Shown: positions 25,723 through 34,721 of the stretch, piece after piece
Numbering within the stretch: the first letter of the stretch is position 1
How the letters are laid out: each line of letters starts with the position of its first letter
Notes under the pieces: generated by a model
Told to the model about the DNA's origin: nothing
Seen by the model: the letters and a program-made list of their open reading frames with translations, nothing else
Database searches by the model: none
Position numbers and translations under genes: made by a program
Assembly: GCA_024692235.1 (NCBI GenBank)
Contig: JAILMW010000024.1
Span: forward strand, 93,748-157,747
Length of the DNA: 64,000 bases
Origin: Saccharofermentans sp.
GTDB taxonomy: Bacteria; Bacillota; Clostridia; Saccharofermentanales; Saccharofermentanaceae
Direction of reading: 5' to 3'

Positions 25723-26142
25723 TCAGTAAAGATCTACGGAACCTGTTACTCCGCCGTTAACAACGTAGTAAGCCTTGTTCTCCTCAGACTTAACATAGAT
25801 CTCAAGAGACTTGATAGTATCCTTGTAAGCCTTGTTGACCTTCTTAACGATATCTGTGTAAGATATGCTCTGATCAGCGGAATTCTGAATGATGAACTTC
25901 TTGGGCTCAACGATCTTAGCGGGAGCTGCCTTCTTAGCAGAAGCCTTCTTTGCAGCGGGCTTCTTAGCTGCAGCCTTCTTAGCGGGTGCCTTAGCAGCTG
26001 TCTTAGCAGCGGCCTTCTTTGCAGGAGCTGCCTTCTTAGCTGCAGCCTTCTTTGCGGGAGCTGCCTTCTTAACCTCTGCCTTGGGAGCTTCTGCCTTTAC
26101 CTCTGTTGCTGCGGGAGCAACAATCTTTTTTTCTTCTGCCAT
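25723..26142 (-). CDS. Histone H1-like Lys/Ala-rich protein with C-terminal DUF6465-type domain
   Basis: A 139-aa protein. Residues about 1-78 are low-complexity repeats of the form AKKAA/PAKKAA, like eukaryotic H1 tails and bacterial nucleoid-associated AlgP/HctB-type tails. Residues about 80-139 form a small folded domain 'KKFIIQNSADQSISYTDIV...VNGGVTGSVDLY' that I recall as DUF6465 in Clostridia. Likely to bind nucleic acid through the basic tail; a nucleoid or stress role is inference. A good sigma-A promoter is visible at 26199-26227 and the ribosome site is GGAGGATAAGAGGTT. Confidence 0.8.
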   Translation of the reverse strand: MAEEKKIVAPAATEVKAEAPKAEVKKAAPAKKAAAKKAAPAKKAAAKTAAKAPAKKAAAKKPAAKKASAKKAAPAKIVEPKKFIIQNSADQSISYTDIVKKVNKAYKDTIKSLEIYVKSEENKAYYVVNGGVTGSVDLY

Positions 26143-26198
26143 AACCTCTTATCCTCCGTTGTTATGTTAGATTTGGTTATACTAGTTCCAATGTGCCC

Positions 26199-26227
26199 AT
26201 TTTATAACCCACGTTAATATCAGTCAA
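26199..26227 (-). promoter_or_regulatory. Promoter of the H1-like gene
   Basis: TTGACT (26222-26227), 17-bp spacer, TAAAAT (26199-26204) on the minus strand. The rest of the 26143-26384 gap shows nothing else clear. Confidence 0.7.
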
Positions 26228-26384
26228 TAAATTTAGAGGTTTGCGTTTTATAATTCATAAAATATTCATAATATCAGGCAAGGAAACTACGATATTTTTC
26301 ATCACTTATAAACTATCTGATCCCACTTAAAAAACTATATGTTTTCTGTTATGGTTTCCATGTGTTACGGCTATGTTATTACTG

Positions 26385-27677
26385 TTAAAGAGGAAGCAGA
26401 ACTTTGAATGTTATCGAGTAGTCTTTTCTTTTTTCCGCAGTGATCTTTCCCTTGTGAGAATCAACGATCGCCCTTGCTATCGACAGTCCGATACCGTGTC
26501 CTCCGGTCTCCGAATTATGCGAAGAATCAGTTCTGAAAAATCTGTCAAAAAGATGCTTTAAACTTTCTTCTTTTATGTCTTCTTTTGTATCGTTTGTTAT
26601 CTCCAATATCGCATGCTTCTGATCGTGGATAAGCTTGATATCAATACTTTTATGATCAGGACAGTACTTCACTGCGTTATCCATAAGGATCGATACCAGT
26701 TGAGTGAGCATCTTCGTATCTCCCTTTACGACAGTATCTTCTGCATCAACTTTCATCTCGACATCGCACGATTCTGCGACAGCTTTGAAAGATCTTGATT
26801 GTTCCTCCACAACATCATGCAGATCTACAGTCTCCATAACGCTTGAAAGATGTGTTTCTTCCATCTTAGAAAGCAATATAAGATTATTGGTAAGTTCGTT
26901 CATTCGCATCGTCTGTTTTCTTATATCAGATACCCATTCGTTTCCATCCCCTATATCCATCTCGAGAGCATCAGCATCAGCACGTATTATCGTTAAAGGT
27001 GTCTTAAGTTCGTGTCCTGCATCGGTTATAAATCTCTTCTGTTTTTCATAACTATCGACTATAGGTCTTATAGCTTTGTCAGACACAAAATACAGGATAA
27101 CGGATAAGATAAGAAGGCCTGTCGCCGATACACCGATACTTATCTTAAGAAAGTTACTGTAGTTATGAATACTTTCCGACACGTCATAACACATTACGAA
27201 ATAACCGTTATCCCCGTCGCTTTCCACCTTGAATCTGAAGTCACCGACAAAACCTCGCTCCCTGCCGCTTTGGATCGCCTCGGTCGCAAATGTTCTATAG
27301 TCTTCATTTGTATAACCAAACAGCGTGGAATTAAGTCCCAACATATTCATATCGCCATCCAGATGAGCATAAAAAGTTCTGCTCGCAGTAAGCATCAGAA
27401 TAAACGATGCGGAGGGATCTTTTTCGGATATAAGCTCAGCATCTCCTAAGATTATCGAACTGCTGTATCCGGCAATCACTCCATGTTCTTCGTCGTCATC
27501 AAGTGATCCGGACACGCTGATAATTCCGTTATCGCCTCCGTCCAGAACACTGTCGCTGTCCTTAATAAGCTTTCTGTAATTAATGATATTCATCGCAGAG
27601 ATCAATACTACAAGAGCAATAAAAACAGACAGCACAGATATGAGCATGAATCTCTTCTTAAGTCTTTTAACCATCAT
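26385..27677 (-). CDS. Two-component sensor histidine kinase
   Basis: A 430-aa membrane kinase. It has TM1 at about 12-32 and an extracytoplasmic sensor domain of about 140 residues. TM2 ('ISIGVSATGLLILSVILYFVS') follows, then a HisKA domain with phospho-His in 'DAGHELKTPLTIIRADADAL' and an HATPase_c domain with N-box 'LMDNAVKYCPD' and G-box 'GGHGIGLSIARAIVDSHKG'. The start codon overlaps the response-regulator stop (ATGATG). Signal unknown. The lipoprotein gene at the head of the operon may be a target or an accessory sensor. Confidence 0.95.
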   Translation of the reverse strand: MMVKRLKKRFMLISVLSVFIALVVLISAMNIINYRKLIKDSDSVLDGGDNGIISVSGSLDDDEEHGVIAGYSSSIILGDAELISEKDPSASFILMLTASRTFYAHLDGDMNMLGLNSTLFGYTNEDYRTFATEAIQSGRERGFVGDFRFKVESDGDNGYFVMCYDVSESIHNYSNFLKISIGVSATGLLILSVILYFVSDKAIRPIVDSYEKQKRFITDAGHELKTPLTIIRADADALEMDIGDGNEWVSDIRKQTMRMNELTNNLILLSKMEETHLSSVMETVDLHDVVEEQSRSFKAVAESCDVEMKVDAEDTVVKGDTKMLTQLVSILMDNAVKYCPDHKSIDIKLIHDQKHAILEITNDTKEDIKEESLKHLFDRFFRTDSSHNSETGGHGIGLSIARAIVDSHKGKITAEKRKDYSITFKVLLPL

Positions 27678-28345
27678 TCTACCTCCAGGGTATAACCGGC
27701 ATTGCGAGTCGCTTTGATCTTCACGTTAGAACCGATCTGAGTAAGCTTTTTTCTGAGGTATGAGAGATTCGTAAAAAGGATACTGCTGTCGCCGTCATAA
27801 TCTAATCCCCATATCTTATCCATAAAGCGTTCGGAAGATATGAGTACACCCCTGTTAAGCATAAGATATTCAAGTATCTGGTACTCCTTAGATGCGAGCG
27901 TAACAGATGATGAAGGTGAAGAGAGTTCGAAGTTATTTCTGTTTAAAGTAATATTGCCGCACGTAAGTATGTTGTCAGCTGAAGCGACAGCATTTCGAGT
28001 AATGGCTCTTATCCTTGCCATAAGCTCCTTGCTGTCGAAAGGCTTTGTCACATAATCGTTGGCACCAAGATCTAACCCTTCCACTTTATCATCTATCTGC
28101 GACTTGGCTGTAAGCATTATTATCGGTGTAGTGATGCCTTTCTTTCTCACTTTACGAAGTACTTCAAAGCCGTCCTGGCAAGGCATCATAACATCTAAGA
28201 TCACACAGTCATAATCTCCCGTCACGATATAGGATTCGGCTTCATCGCCGTCGAACACGGTGTCAACTGAATAGTTATTCTTTGTAAGGATAGAAGAAAG
28301 CGCTTTAGATAATGACTTCTCATCTTCCGCCAACAGTAATCTCAT
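27674..28345 (-). CDS. OmpR/PhoB-family response regulator
   Basis: A 223-aa regulator. Receiver domain with phospho-Asp in 'YDCVILDVMMPCQDGFEVL' (about residue 51), acidic pair 'LLAEDEKSL', 'IIMLTAKSQIDDKV' and Lys in 'YVTKPFDSKELMARI'. The C-terminal winged helix has 'SVTLASKEYQILEYLMLNRG' and 'KIWGLDYDGDSSILFTNLSYLRKKL'. Pairs with the kinase encoded directly downstream, overlapping by 4 bp. Targets unknown. Confidence 0.96.
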   Translation of the reverse strand: MRLLLAEDEKSLSKALSSILTKNNYSVDTVFDGDEAESYIVTGDYDCVILDVMMPCQDGFEVLRKVRKKGITTPIIMLTAKSQIDDKVEGLDLGANDYVTKPFDSKELMARIRAITRNAVASADNILTCGNITLNRNNFELSSPSSSVTLASKEYQILEYLMLNRGVLISSERFMDKIWGLDYDGDSSILFTNLSYLRKKLTQIGSNVKIKATRNAGYTLEVE

Positions 28346-28381
28346 ATATCGTATCCCCGAACTTTTTCTTATATTATCTCA

Positions 28382-28639
28382 TTATTCTTCGGAGATCATA
28401 TGAAAACTTATTTCATTGTTACCGACCATGTATGTATACTCACCATCACCGGAATCCGATACCTTAACACTGTCATCCAGGAAACATACGACTTCCACAT
28501 CATTACCGTTTTCATCTTCAAATTCGATATGGTATTCTCCCGTAGTGACAGTTTTCTTCTGGTCTGCATCCTTGATCTTATGACCGCATGAAGATGTTAC
28601 TAATCCGAATAATATTCCAAGTACAATGATCTTTCTCAT
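28382..28639 (-). CDS. Small lipoprotein upstream of a two-component system
   Basis: An 85-aa product with a lipoprotein signal peptide and lipobox 'LVTSSC' (Cys about 18). The 65-residue mature part is acidic and beta-rich ('YHIEFEDENGNDVEVVCFLDDSVKVSD'). It lies 36 bp upstream of the response regulator in the same direction. Unknown family; it could be a regulated output or a sensing accessory of the kinase. Ribosome site GGAGATAATAAC. Confidence 0.75.
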   Translation of the reverse strand: MRKIIVLGILFGLVTSSCGHKIKDADQKKTVTTGEYHIEFEDENGNDVEVVCFLDDSVKVSDSGDGEYTYMVGNNEISFHMISEE

Positions 28640-28706
28640 GTTATTATCTCCTTTCTGATCATTACGATGTCAGTCTAAAGGAGCTACCTTAATTCAACCT
28701 TAAGGC

Positions 28707-28746
28707 AAAAAAATAACGGACACGATCTCTTAAGATCGCATCCGTT
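28707..28746 (-). terminator. Terminator of the Gfo/Idh/MocA gene
   Basis: Minus-strand AACGGA-TGCGATCT...AGATCGTG-TCCGTT stem followed by ATTTTTTT. Confidence 0.85.
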
Positions 28747-28767
28747 AAAGCATATGGTTTCCTTATA

Positions 28768-29742
28768 TCAATAGCCTATCTTAGTAAGGACTTCTTCTAT
28801 AAGCTTCATGTTCTTCAAGGAGAACTCGGGCGTTATATGAGGTTTGGATATTCCGTTTATGGCATTACACATATCCTGTACTTCAAGAGAATAGTTAGAA
28901 GGTGCCTCGACCGTTCTTGTTATAACTTCATCTCCCTTGAAGATCCTGTAAGATAAAGTCCCCTCCTGGTTATATTCAACTTCGGATCTTATGGAGCCTT
29001 TACTTCCGTGAACATAGAGTCTGTCGAACCTTGAATTGGAAGTCATATCCAGGATCATTCCGATATTAAAGGAAGCTCTTGAACCGTTTTTGAACTTGAG
29101 CATAACTGCAGTCATAAGATCTACTCCGAGATCCGAGAATTCAGCCTGAGCCCATACATCGGAAGGATCTGAATCTATAAGAGATAAGATCATCGTCGTA
29201 CAGTAGCAGCCGAGGTCATACATGGCACCGCCGCCCTGCTCCTTATGAAGTCTGAAGTCCTCTTCATATCCCTGAGTTATGAATGCACTCTCGATATAAT
29301 CAACATTACCTATAATTCCGCTTTTTACATCCTCTATAAGGCTTAATACATAGGGGCTGTGAAGGTAAGCATATGCTTCCATAAGAATGACGTTATTCTC
29401 TTTAGCTGTAGCATACATCTCTTCTGCTTCCTTAAGGTCAAGTGCCAGAGGCTTCTCGCAGAGAACATGCTTACCTGCGTTAAGAGCAGCCTTAACCCAC
29501 TTTAAGTGAAGATCGTTAGGAAGAGGGATATAGACAGCTTCAACTTCCTTATCGGCAATAAGCTCGTCATAAGAGCCGTAAGCTACTTCAAATCCGTATT
29601 CTTCCTTGAACTTTGTTGCCTTCTCAATGCTTCTTCCTGCAATAGCATAGAGCTCACAATCCTGTGCCTTCTGCATGCCGGGTATAGTGCACCACTTAGC
29701 GATATTTGCCGTTCCCAATACTCCCCACTTGATCTTGCTCAT
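28768..29742 (-). CDS. Gfo/Idh/MocA-family oxidoreductase
   Basis: A 324-aa NAD(P)-dependent sugar or diol dehydrogenase. The N-terminal Rossmann domain begins 'KWGVLGTANIAKWCTIPGM' and has the family motif 'HVLCEKPLAL' (catalytic Lys). The C-terminal alpha/beta domain includes 'GGGAMYDLGCYCTTMILSL', with the typical catalytic-site GxxxDxGxH-like segment. It resembles the dihydrodiol/D-xylose dehydrogenase group. In a xylan-rich genome a pentose or deoxy-sugar substrate is plausible but unproven. Monocistronic, with its own terminator. Confidence 0.9.
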   Translation of the reverse strand: MSKIKWGVLGTANIAKWCTIPGMQKAQDCELYAIAGRSIEKATKFKEEYGFEVAYGSYDELIADKEVEAVYIPLPNDLHLKWVKAALNAGKHVLCEKPLALDLKEAEEMYATAKENNVILMEAYAYLHSPYVLSLIEDVKSGIIGNVDYIESAFITQGYEEDFRLHKEQGGGAMYDLGCYCTTMILSLIDSDPSDVWAQAEFSDLGVDLMTAVMLKFKNGSRASFNIGMILDMTSNSRFDRLYVHGSKGSIRSEVEYNQEGTLSYRIFKGDEVITRTVEAPSNYSLEVQDMCNAINGISKPHITPEFSLKNMKLIEEVLTKIGY

Positions 29743-29828
29743 AACAGATATCCTTTCGCAAAAAGTTTATATTATCGCGATTTTATCACTTATTCTATGC
29801 ACTATGGTGCTCAACTTTTGACCTATAT

Positions 29829-30470
29829 TCAAGGGCTTGTGAAAGTACCTGAGATCCTTCCGTAAGAGACGATGTTACCGGTATTGCCTTCTGCGTCCGT
29901 ATCTACACCCGTAAGGAAATTAATGAAGTTGGGATTAGCCGAATCCACACTTCCGCTCAAGTGATCTACGGGAGCTTTAAGAGCTACTACATATATATCG
30001 TAGTGATGTGTGCTTCCTGACGGAGGATACGGACCTTCGTAATCTACGGATTCAGCCCACCCTTGAGGAAGTATAGTCTCCGTGATGCCGTCAGACTTCC
30101 AATGGATCCAGAAGCCTGCATCGGGATCTACCATGTAGATAATATAAAGGTCAGCTCCCTCTACAGCTTCCCATGACAACTGAGGAGATACATTGTCGCC
30201 GCAGTCCTTGGAGATAACATCGGACCATACACCGTCAATAAGATCTTCCGACGTCACTTCGAAAGTATCGTATCCTTCAAGGTAATCTTCCGTTCCTTCC
30301 TCCTCAGAAGTTTCTGTAACTGATTCCGAGGTCTCAGAAGTTTCTTCTGTCGCAGTTACTGCCGTTGTTGTAGTTACCGCAGTTGTCTCATCCGCAGTCT
30401 GAGAGCATCCTGCGACACTTCCCATGATCGAAAGACTTAAAAGTACTGACACTATCTTTTCCTTATTCAT
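29829..30470 (-). CDS. YbhB/YbcL (PEBP-like) lipoprotein
   Basis: A 213-aa protein. Lipobox 'SVAGC' (Cys about 22) is followed by a Thr/Glu-rich linker of about 45 residues and a phosphatidylethanolamine-binding-protein-like domain. That domain shows 'NVSPQLSWEAVEGADLYIIYMVDPDAGFWIHW' and 'YEGPYPPSGSTHHYDIYVVAL', the conserved ligand-site strands. Extracellular and membrane-anchored. Family members have no settled bacterial function. It lies 12 bp after the flavodoxin gene (same operon). Confidence 0.9.
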   Translation of the reverse strand: MNKEKIVSVLLSLSIMGSVAGCSQTADETTAVTTTTAVTATEETSETSESVTETSEEEGTEDYLEGYDTFEVTSEDLIDGVWSDVISKDCGDNVSPQLSWEAVEGADLYIIYMVDPDAGFWIHWKSDGITETILPQGWAESVDYEGPYPPSGSTHHYDIYVVALKAPVDHLSGSVDSANPNFINFLTGVDTDAEGNTGNIVSYGRISGTFTSP

Positions 30471-30482
30471 ACTATCCTCCCC

Positions 30483-30965
30483 TTACAGCTTATCCGTGAA
30501 TTCAATAAGCCTATTCTCATTCTCTTCCGAAGGTCTTGCCTTGGGATCTATGAAGACAGCATCAGCTGCAAAAGCATCAATCCCCAGAAGTTCCCTGAGC
30601 TTATCCATTGCCTTGGGGGCACCGTTCCCGGACTGACACGCAAAAACACATATCCTCTTTCCCGTAAGTTTATCTTTATTCTCATTGACAAATGTTCTTA
30701 TTGGCGGCGTTATCGTACTTGCCCATACCGGGAATCCGATGATCACCTCATCGATCTTATCCAGGTCGATATCATACGGTTCGAGTTCGGGAGCCTCAGC
30801 CATGACCGCACTCTTGCCGCCCCACAGGAACTTGGCAAATCCCTTATCCTTATAAGCCTTCTTAGGGATCAACTTGAGCTTATCGCATCCGATCTTCTCA
30901 CAGATCTTGTCAGCTATATATTCCGTATTACCTTCAAGTGAATAGAAAACTACGAGTTTTCCCAT
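30483..30965 (-). CDS. Flavodoxin-like protein
   Basis: A 160-aa FMN-binding electron carrier or small flavin reductase. The phosphate loop 'VVFYSLEGNTEYIADKI' is at the N terminus, and 'IIGFPVWASTITPPIRTFV' and 'VFACQSGNGAPKAMDKL' line the isoalloxazine ring. Usual length of the clostridial flavodoxin family. Ribosome site GGAGGTCTTTATT. First gene of a two-gene operon with the YbhB-like lipoprotein. Confidence 0.93.
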   Translation of the reverse strand: MGKLVVFYSLEGNTEYIADKICEKIGCDKLKLIPKKAYKDKGFAKFLWGGKSAVMAEAPELEPYDIDLDKIDEVIIGFPVWASTITPPIRTFVNENKDKLTGKRICVFACQSGNGAPKAMDKLRELLGIDAFAADAVFIDPKARPSEENENRLIEFTDKL

Positions 30966-31097
30966 AATAAAGACCTCCGATTGTCATCTCGTATGAGATT
31001 ATACCATCCCGAAAACATGAGTTTCCATTAATACGTATACGCACGCATCTGAGGACTACGATATTCGCCATTCGACAATTATAGCGTCCGAGTAATT

Positions 31098-31118
31098 ATT
31101 TAAAGTTTTACTTTAAAT
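31098..31118. promoter_or_regulatory. Inverted-repeat operator upstream of the DUF2975/XRE operon
   Basis: Perfect 9-bp arms ATTTAAAGT-TTT-ACTTTAAAT directly upstream of the -35 box. A third half-site ACTTTAA lies at 31131-31137 inside the promoter spacer. This is a likely binding site for the small XRE regulator encoded in the operon. Confidence 0.6.
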
Positions 31119-31123
31119 TTATA

Positions 31124-31152
31124 TTGACATACTTTAAGCAGGATGTTATATT
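31124..31152 (+). promoter_or_regulatory. Promoter of the DUF2975/XRE operon
   Basis: TTGACA (31124-31129), 17-bp spacer, TATATT (31147-31152). The start codon follows 30 bp later. Confidence 0.8.
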
Positions 31153-31182
31153 CAAGTCACAAAGCAAAGGGAGGATAGTAAG

Positions 31183-31641
31183 ATGGATAACAGAGCATCA
31201 GCACTTAACAAGAGACTTAATACGGATAGGGTGATAACACTCATAGTCGCATTCTTGATGATATTTGTCGCCGCTATGCAGTTCATCACATTTGCAAGGA
31301 ATAACGATATACTTGCGGTGCGAAGAGGCATTCATTCGGTATTCTCGGCGATCGCACTTATACTGCTGTATCTTGGTCTTAACAGGATCTCAGCTACAGG
31401 CAAGCCCTTCGACTCCAAGATGATCGGTCTCTTAAGAGCCATAGCCGTCACGATCATGATAGGAGGATTTCTTCCTCCCTTTGTCGAAGGTTTTATCAAT
31501 ATCACACAGGGTAAAGAGTTCGTTCTCATTTTCGGCGACATCGATATCTTTATCCCGATGGCAGGTGTCATCGTAGGCATCCTCTCCGAGATCTTTGCAT
31601 ACGGCAATGAGCTTCAGGAAGATAATGATCTTATCGCGTGA
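31183..31641 (+). CDS. DUF2975-type membrane protein
   Basis: A 152-aa protein with four hydrophobic segments ('RVITLIVAFLMIFVAAMQFIT', 'SVFSAIALILLYLGLN', 'AIAVTIMIGGFLPPFVEGF', 'IFIPMAGVIVGILSEIFAYG'). The arrangement, and the following YozG-type regulator gene 12 bp downstream, match DUF2975 operons of Firmicutes. Function unknown. Probably autoregulated through the inverted repeat at 31098-31118. Confidence 0.8.
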   Translation: MDNRASALNKRLNTDRVITLIVAFLMIFVAAMQFITFARNNDILAVRRGIHSVFSAIALILLYLGLNRISATGKPFDSKMIGLLRAIAVTIMIGGFLPPFVEGFINITQGKEFVLIFGDIDIFIPMAGVIVGILSEIFAYGNELQEDNDLIA

Positions 31642-31653
31642 GGAGAAACGGAT

Positions 31654-31857
31654 ATGGGAATCATTATAAGACTTGACCGAATGATGGCAGACCGCAAGAT
31701 GTCACTTAATGAACTGGCAGAGAAAGTCGGCATGACCAATGTAAACTTATCTAACCTTAAGACAGGCAAGATGAAGGGCATAAGATTCGAGACATTAGAC
31801 GCCATATGCGATGCTCTCGACTGTCAGCCGGGTGATATATTAGAGCACACAAAGTAA
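31654..31857 (+). CDS. XRE/Cro-family transcriptional regulator (YozG-like)
   Basis: A 67-aa one-domain helix-turn-helix protein: 'IIIRLDRMMADRKMSLNELAEKVGMTNVNLSNLKTGK' and 'RFETLDAICDALDCQPGDILEH'. This length and sequence are typical of the minimal YozG-like regulators that partner DUF2975 proteins. Likely binds the operator upstream of the operon. Ribosome site GGAGAAACGG. Confidence 0.93.
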   Translation: MGIIIRLDRMMADRKMSLNELAEKVGMTNVNLSNLKTGKMKGIRFETLDAICDALDCQPGDILEHTK

Positions 31858-31888
31858 GAGGAGATCACAAGATCTCCTCTTTATTATT
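31856..31888. terminator. Bidirectional terminator
   Basis: AAGAGGAGATC-ACAA-GATCTCCTCTT followed by TATTATT; between the XRE gene and the convergent GH127 gene. Confidence 0.8.
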
Positions 31889-33891
31889 CACAGACCTATG
31901 AATACGCTCATCTCGCCTTCACCTCTGTTGGCCCACAGCCGGTAAGGAATGAGGCGGATATCAATATCCTCAGAATCACCTTTCTTGTAAGTCCTGTAAA
32001 GAGATGATACATATTCTCCTTCCGATACGGATATCTTCCTATATCCTGAAGCCAGAAGTGCCACTGTCGGAAGTCCGAATTCCGAAGTTATCGCTTCTTC
32101 AAAAGATGTATCAGGATCTATATAGATATCTCGCAGTGACTTGCCGTTATCTTTCTCTTCCATACAGTAGACAACAGGGCCTCTTACGACAGCACATCTT
32201 CCCTTATCTTCAGTTACCTTGTTATCTGCAACAACGATCATAGGCTTCATAGAGAACTCGATATCGATAATGATCTCACCTTCAAATCCTCTAAGATATA
32301 AATATCCGTCACGAACAGAACTTGTAAGATCCCTGCTCATTTTGATCTCATACTTATCACCGCACCAGGAAGGTATCCTCAAGGCAAGGACAACATCACT
32401 ATTACCTTCCGTCTTGGCAATGACCTTTACCTTTCCCGAATTAGGAATATCGCTCTCGAACTTAAAGTCCGTATCCTTATGAGAGATCTCAGACCCCATG
32501 TAAAGGTGAGTATATAAAGTGTCCTCATCTGTCGTATATGCATATGTTCCGATAGAAGATACGAGCCTTGCAAGATTAGGCGGACAGCAAGCGCATCCGA
32601 ACCACTTCTGCCTTACGGGCTTAATGTGCCACTTTCTCTCGTCCTTCTTTACCGCTTCAGGGATCACCTCAAGAGGATTAACGTAGAAGAAGCTCTTACC
32701 GTCCAATGCGATACCGCTTAAGATACCATTGAACAGCGCTAGCTCCATAACATCCGAATACTTTCTGTCAGCCTTTATCTGAAGCATCCTTCTTGCAAAG
32801 AATACAAGACCTATGGAAGCACATGTCTCTGCATAGTCAGTATCGTTAGGAAGGTCAAAAGGGAACGAGAATGCTTCTCCCAAGTGAGTCGCACCTATAC
32901 CTCCGGTTATATACATCTTCTCTTTTGTAATGCTGTCCCAGAGCTTCTCGCATGCTTCAAGAAGTCTCTTATCACCTGTAAGCCTTGCCATATCAGCCAT
33001 GCCGCTATAGAGGTATACCGCACGCACTGCATGACCGACAGCCTCTGTCTGCTCTCTTACGGGGATATGAGCCTGATGGTAATAGTCGATCTTATAAGGC
33101 TGTCCCTTGGGAGTAGGATGCTCCATATCGAAGTACAAAGGCGCCTGTCCTCTCTCGTCTATAAAGTACTCTGCGAGCTTCTTATATCTCTCTACGCCTG
33201 TAGTCTCATAAAGCCTGAAGAGCGCCATCTCCGCTATCTCATGTCCGGGATAACCTTTGATCTTGCCTTCTTCGTATCCGAATACGGAATCGACATAGTC
33301 TGCGAACCTGCAGGCAGCCTTAAGAAGTTTATCCTTACCGGTAGCTTCGAAGTAGGATATGGCACCCTCTATAAGATGACCGAGGCAATAGAGCTCGTGG
33401 TGATCACGAAGGTCCTTAAAGCTTCGATCCATTCCGTTGATGATGTAATACGTATCGAGATAGCCGTTAGGCAGCTGTGCATCACATACAATGTCGATGG
33501 CACCGTCTGCGACCTCTTCTAATTCCTTATCGGGATGTGTCGCAAGACTGTATCCTACCGCTTCTATCCACTTAGAGAAGTCACTGTCCTGGAATACGAA
33601 GCCGTAGAACTCATCTTCCTTGGGATTCTTCGGATCATCGGGAAGAGCTTCGAATCCCCTGAAAGTATATACAGGCTCACGAAAGGCACTGCCCAGGACT
33701 TCCCTGTTCTTATTAAGCCTCCCTGCTGCCTTGAAGTTATGCATACAATAGCTGGGAGCTGCTTCAGGTACTCTGTCGTTTAATATCTCCCACTGATAAG
33801 GAAGTACTTCCTTACGGATAAGCTCCTGCTTGGAAGACCAGAACTTATCGTCTATCTTTACTTTCTTTATGTCTGCGTGTTGTCCGTTCAT
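31888..33891 (-). CDS. GH127 beta-L-arabinofuranosidase-like enzyme
   Basis: A 667-aa cytoplasmic glycoside hydrolase of family GH127 (HypBA1 type), which releases beta-L-arabinofuranose from plant or extensin-type glycans. An (alpha/alpha)6 barrel precedes beta-sandwich domains. The zinc/catalytic residues known for the family are present: Glu and Cys in 'YAETCASIG' and the adjacent cysteines of 'GCACCPPNLARL'. No signal peptide. It follows a membrane-protein gene by 11 bp; ribosome site GAGGATAAC. Related families GH142/GH146 cannot be excluded by eye. Confidence 0.9.
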   Translation of the reverse strand: MNGQHADIKKVKIDDKFWSSKQELIRKEVLPYQWEILNDRVPEAAPSYCMHNFKAAGRLNKNREVLGSAFREPVYTFRGFEALPDDPKNPKEDEFYGFVFQDSDFSKWIEAVGYSLATHPDKELEEVADGAIDIVCDAQLPNGYLDTYYIINGMDRSFKDLRDHHELYCLGHLIEGAISYFEATGKDKLLKAACRFADYVDSVFGYEEGKIKGYPGHEIAEMALFRLYETTGVERYKKLAEYFIDERGQAPLYFDMEHPTPKGQPYKIDYYHQAHIPVREQTEAVGHAVRAVYLYSGMADMARLTGDKRLLEACEKLWDSITKEKMYITGGIGATHLGEAFSFPFDLPNDTDYAETCASIGLVFFARRMLQIKADRKYSDVMELALFNGILSGIALDGKSFFYVNPLEVIPEAVKKDERKWHIKPVRQKWFGCACCPPNLARLVSSIGTYAYTTDEDTLYTHLYMGSEISHKDTDFKFESDIPNSGKVKVIAKTEGNSDVVLALRIPSWCGDKYEIKMSRDLTSSVRDGYLYLRGFEGEIIIDIEFSMKPMIVVADNKVTEDKGRCAVVRGPVVYCMEEKDNGKSLRDIYIDPDTSFEEAITSEFGLPTVALLASGYRKISVSEGEYVSSLYRTYKKGDSEDIDIRLIPYRLWANRGEGEMSVFIGL

Positions 33892-33902
33892 GTTATCCTC
33901 TT

Positions 33903-34595
33903 TCAGGTCTCATCAAGACCTATCTCTATATCTTCTATCTCGAGACCTTCAATGGTCTTATATGATTCCGATCCTCTTACATATTCGAAGAAATCGATCT
34001 TCATGTCTTCGTTCCATATGGATTCATGAAGATTCTTGAATTCTTCCTTAGCTTCGAACTTAAGTCTCATATAGACTTGAAAGTACTCACCCTCTCCGTC
34101 CGGATACTGTCTTGTAAGCGAGAAGATATAAGAATCACCTTCCGTCATATATATACCGCTCTCAAAAAGCAGCATATCTTCCCTGATGGAATCTTCCGTC
34201 TTACACATCTCTTCGAATGCATTTACACACTCGACCACATTACTGTTCTTATCTATCCTCTTCTTAAGGAAATACTCACATACTCTTCCTGCAGTCGAAT
34301 GAAGGTTGGAAGTGAACTCATCCATACCGTATTCGGGGCTGTTCTCATCCAGAGCCTTCTTCAGATCCTGCATAACGGGATGATCAGACTTCTTCAATGC
34401 ACGGAAACATCTTATCGTCTCGATCGAGGATACGATAATGTCAAAGATGATAAGAGCCGCTCCGTAATATCCCAGAGAAGGATATCGGGTCGCAAGTACC
34501 AACAGGACGATACCCGCGGCAAGGAAAAATCCCATCCTCAGAAGAAATGTTGAAAGAAATAAAGATATTGCTAATTTGGATTTAAATGACTTCAT
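33903..34595 (-). CDS. Hypothetical protein with two N-terminal membrane helices
   Basis: The track ORF starts at 34634; ATG 34595 with AAAGGGAGTATAC is preferred (230 aa). Two hydrophobic helices lie at about 8-32 and 38-58 ('LAISLFLSTFLLRMGFFLAAGIVLLVL'), followed by a long soluble, acidic domain ('SYIFSLTRQYPDGEGEYFQVYMRLKFEAKEE'). Unknown family. It is upstream of GH127 in one operon. Confidence 0.7.
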   Translation of the reverse strand: MKSFKSKLAISLFLSTFLLRMGFFLAAGIVLLVLATRYPSLGYYGAALIIFDIIVSSIETIRCFRALKKSDHPVMQDLKKALDENSPEYGMDEFTSNLHSTAGRVCEYFLKKRIDKNSNVVECVNAFEEMCKTEDSIREDMLLFESGIYMTEGDSYIFSLTRQYPDGEGEYFQVYMRLKFEAKEEFKNLHESIWNEDMKIDFFEYVRGSESYKTIEGLEIEDIEIGLDET

Positions 34596-34721
34596 GTATA
34601 CTCCCTTTATCCATACACTGACATTATCGCTCATAAAGCCTTAGAATCCAATACTTGCAGAGCATTAATACTGCAATATTTCAAAGACAGGACATAATCG
34701 ATCAATATAGGTATAAGAAGC

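Noticed and set aside
32884-33522. 212-aa plus-strand ORF opposite GH127
   Set aside because: Shadow of a well-supported glycosidase gene.
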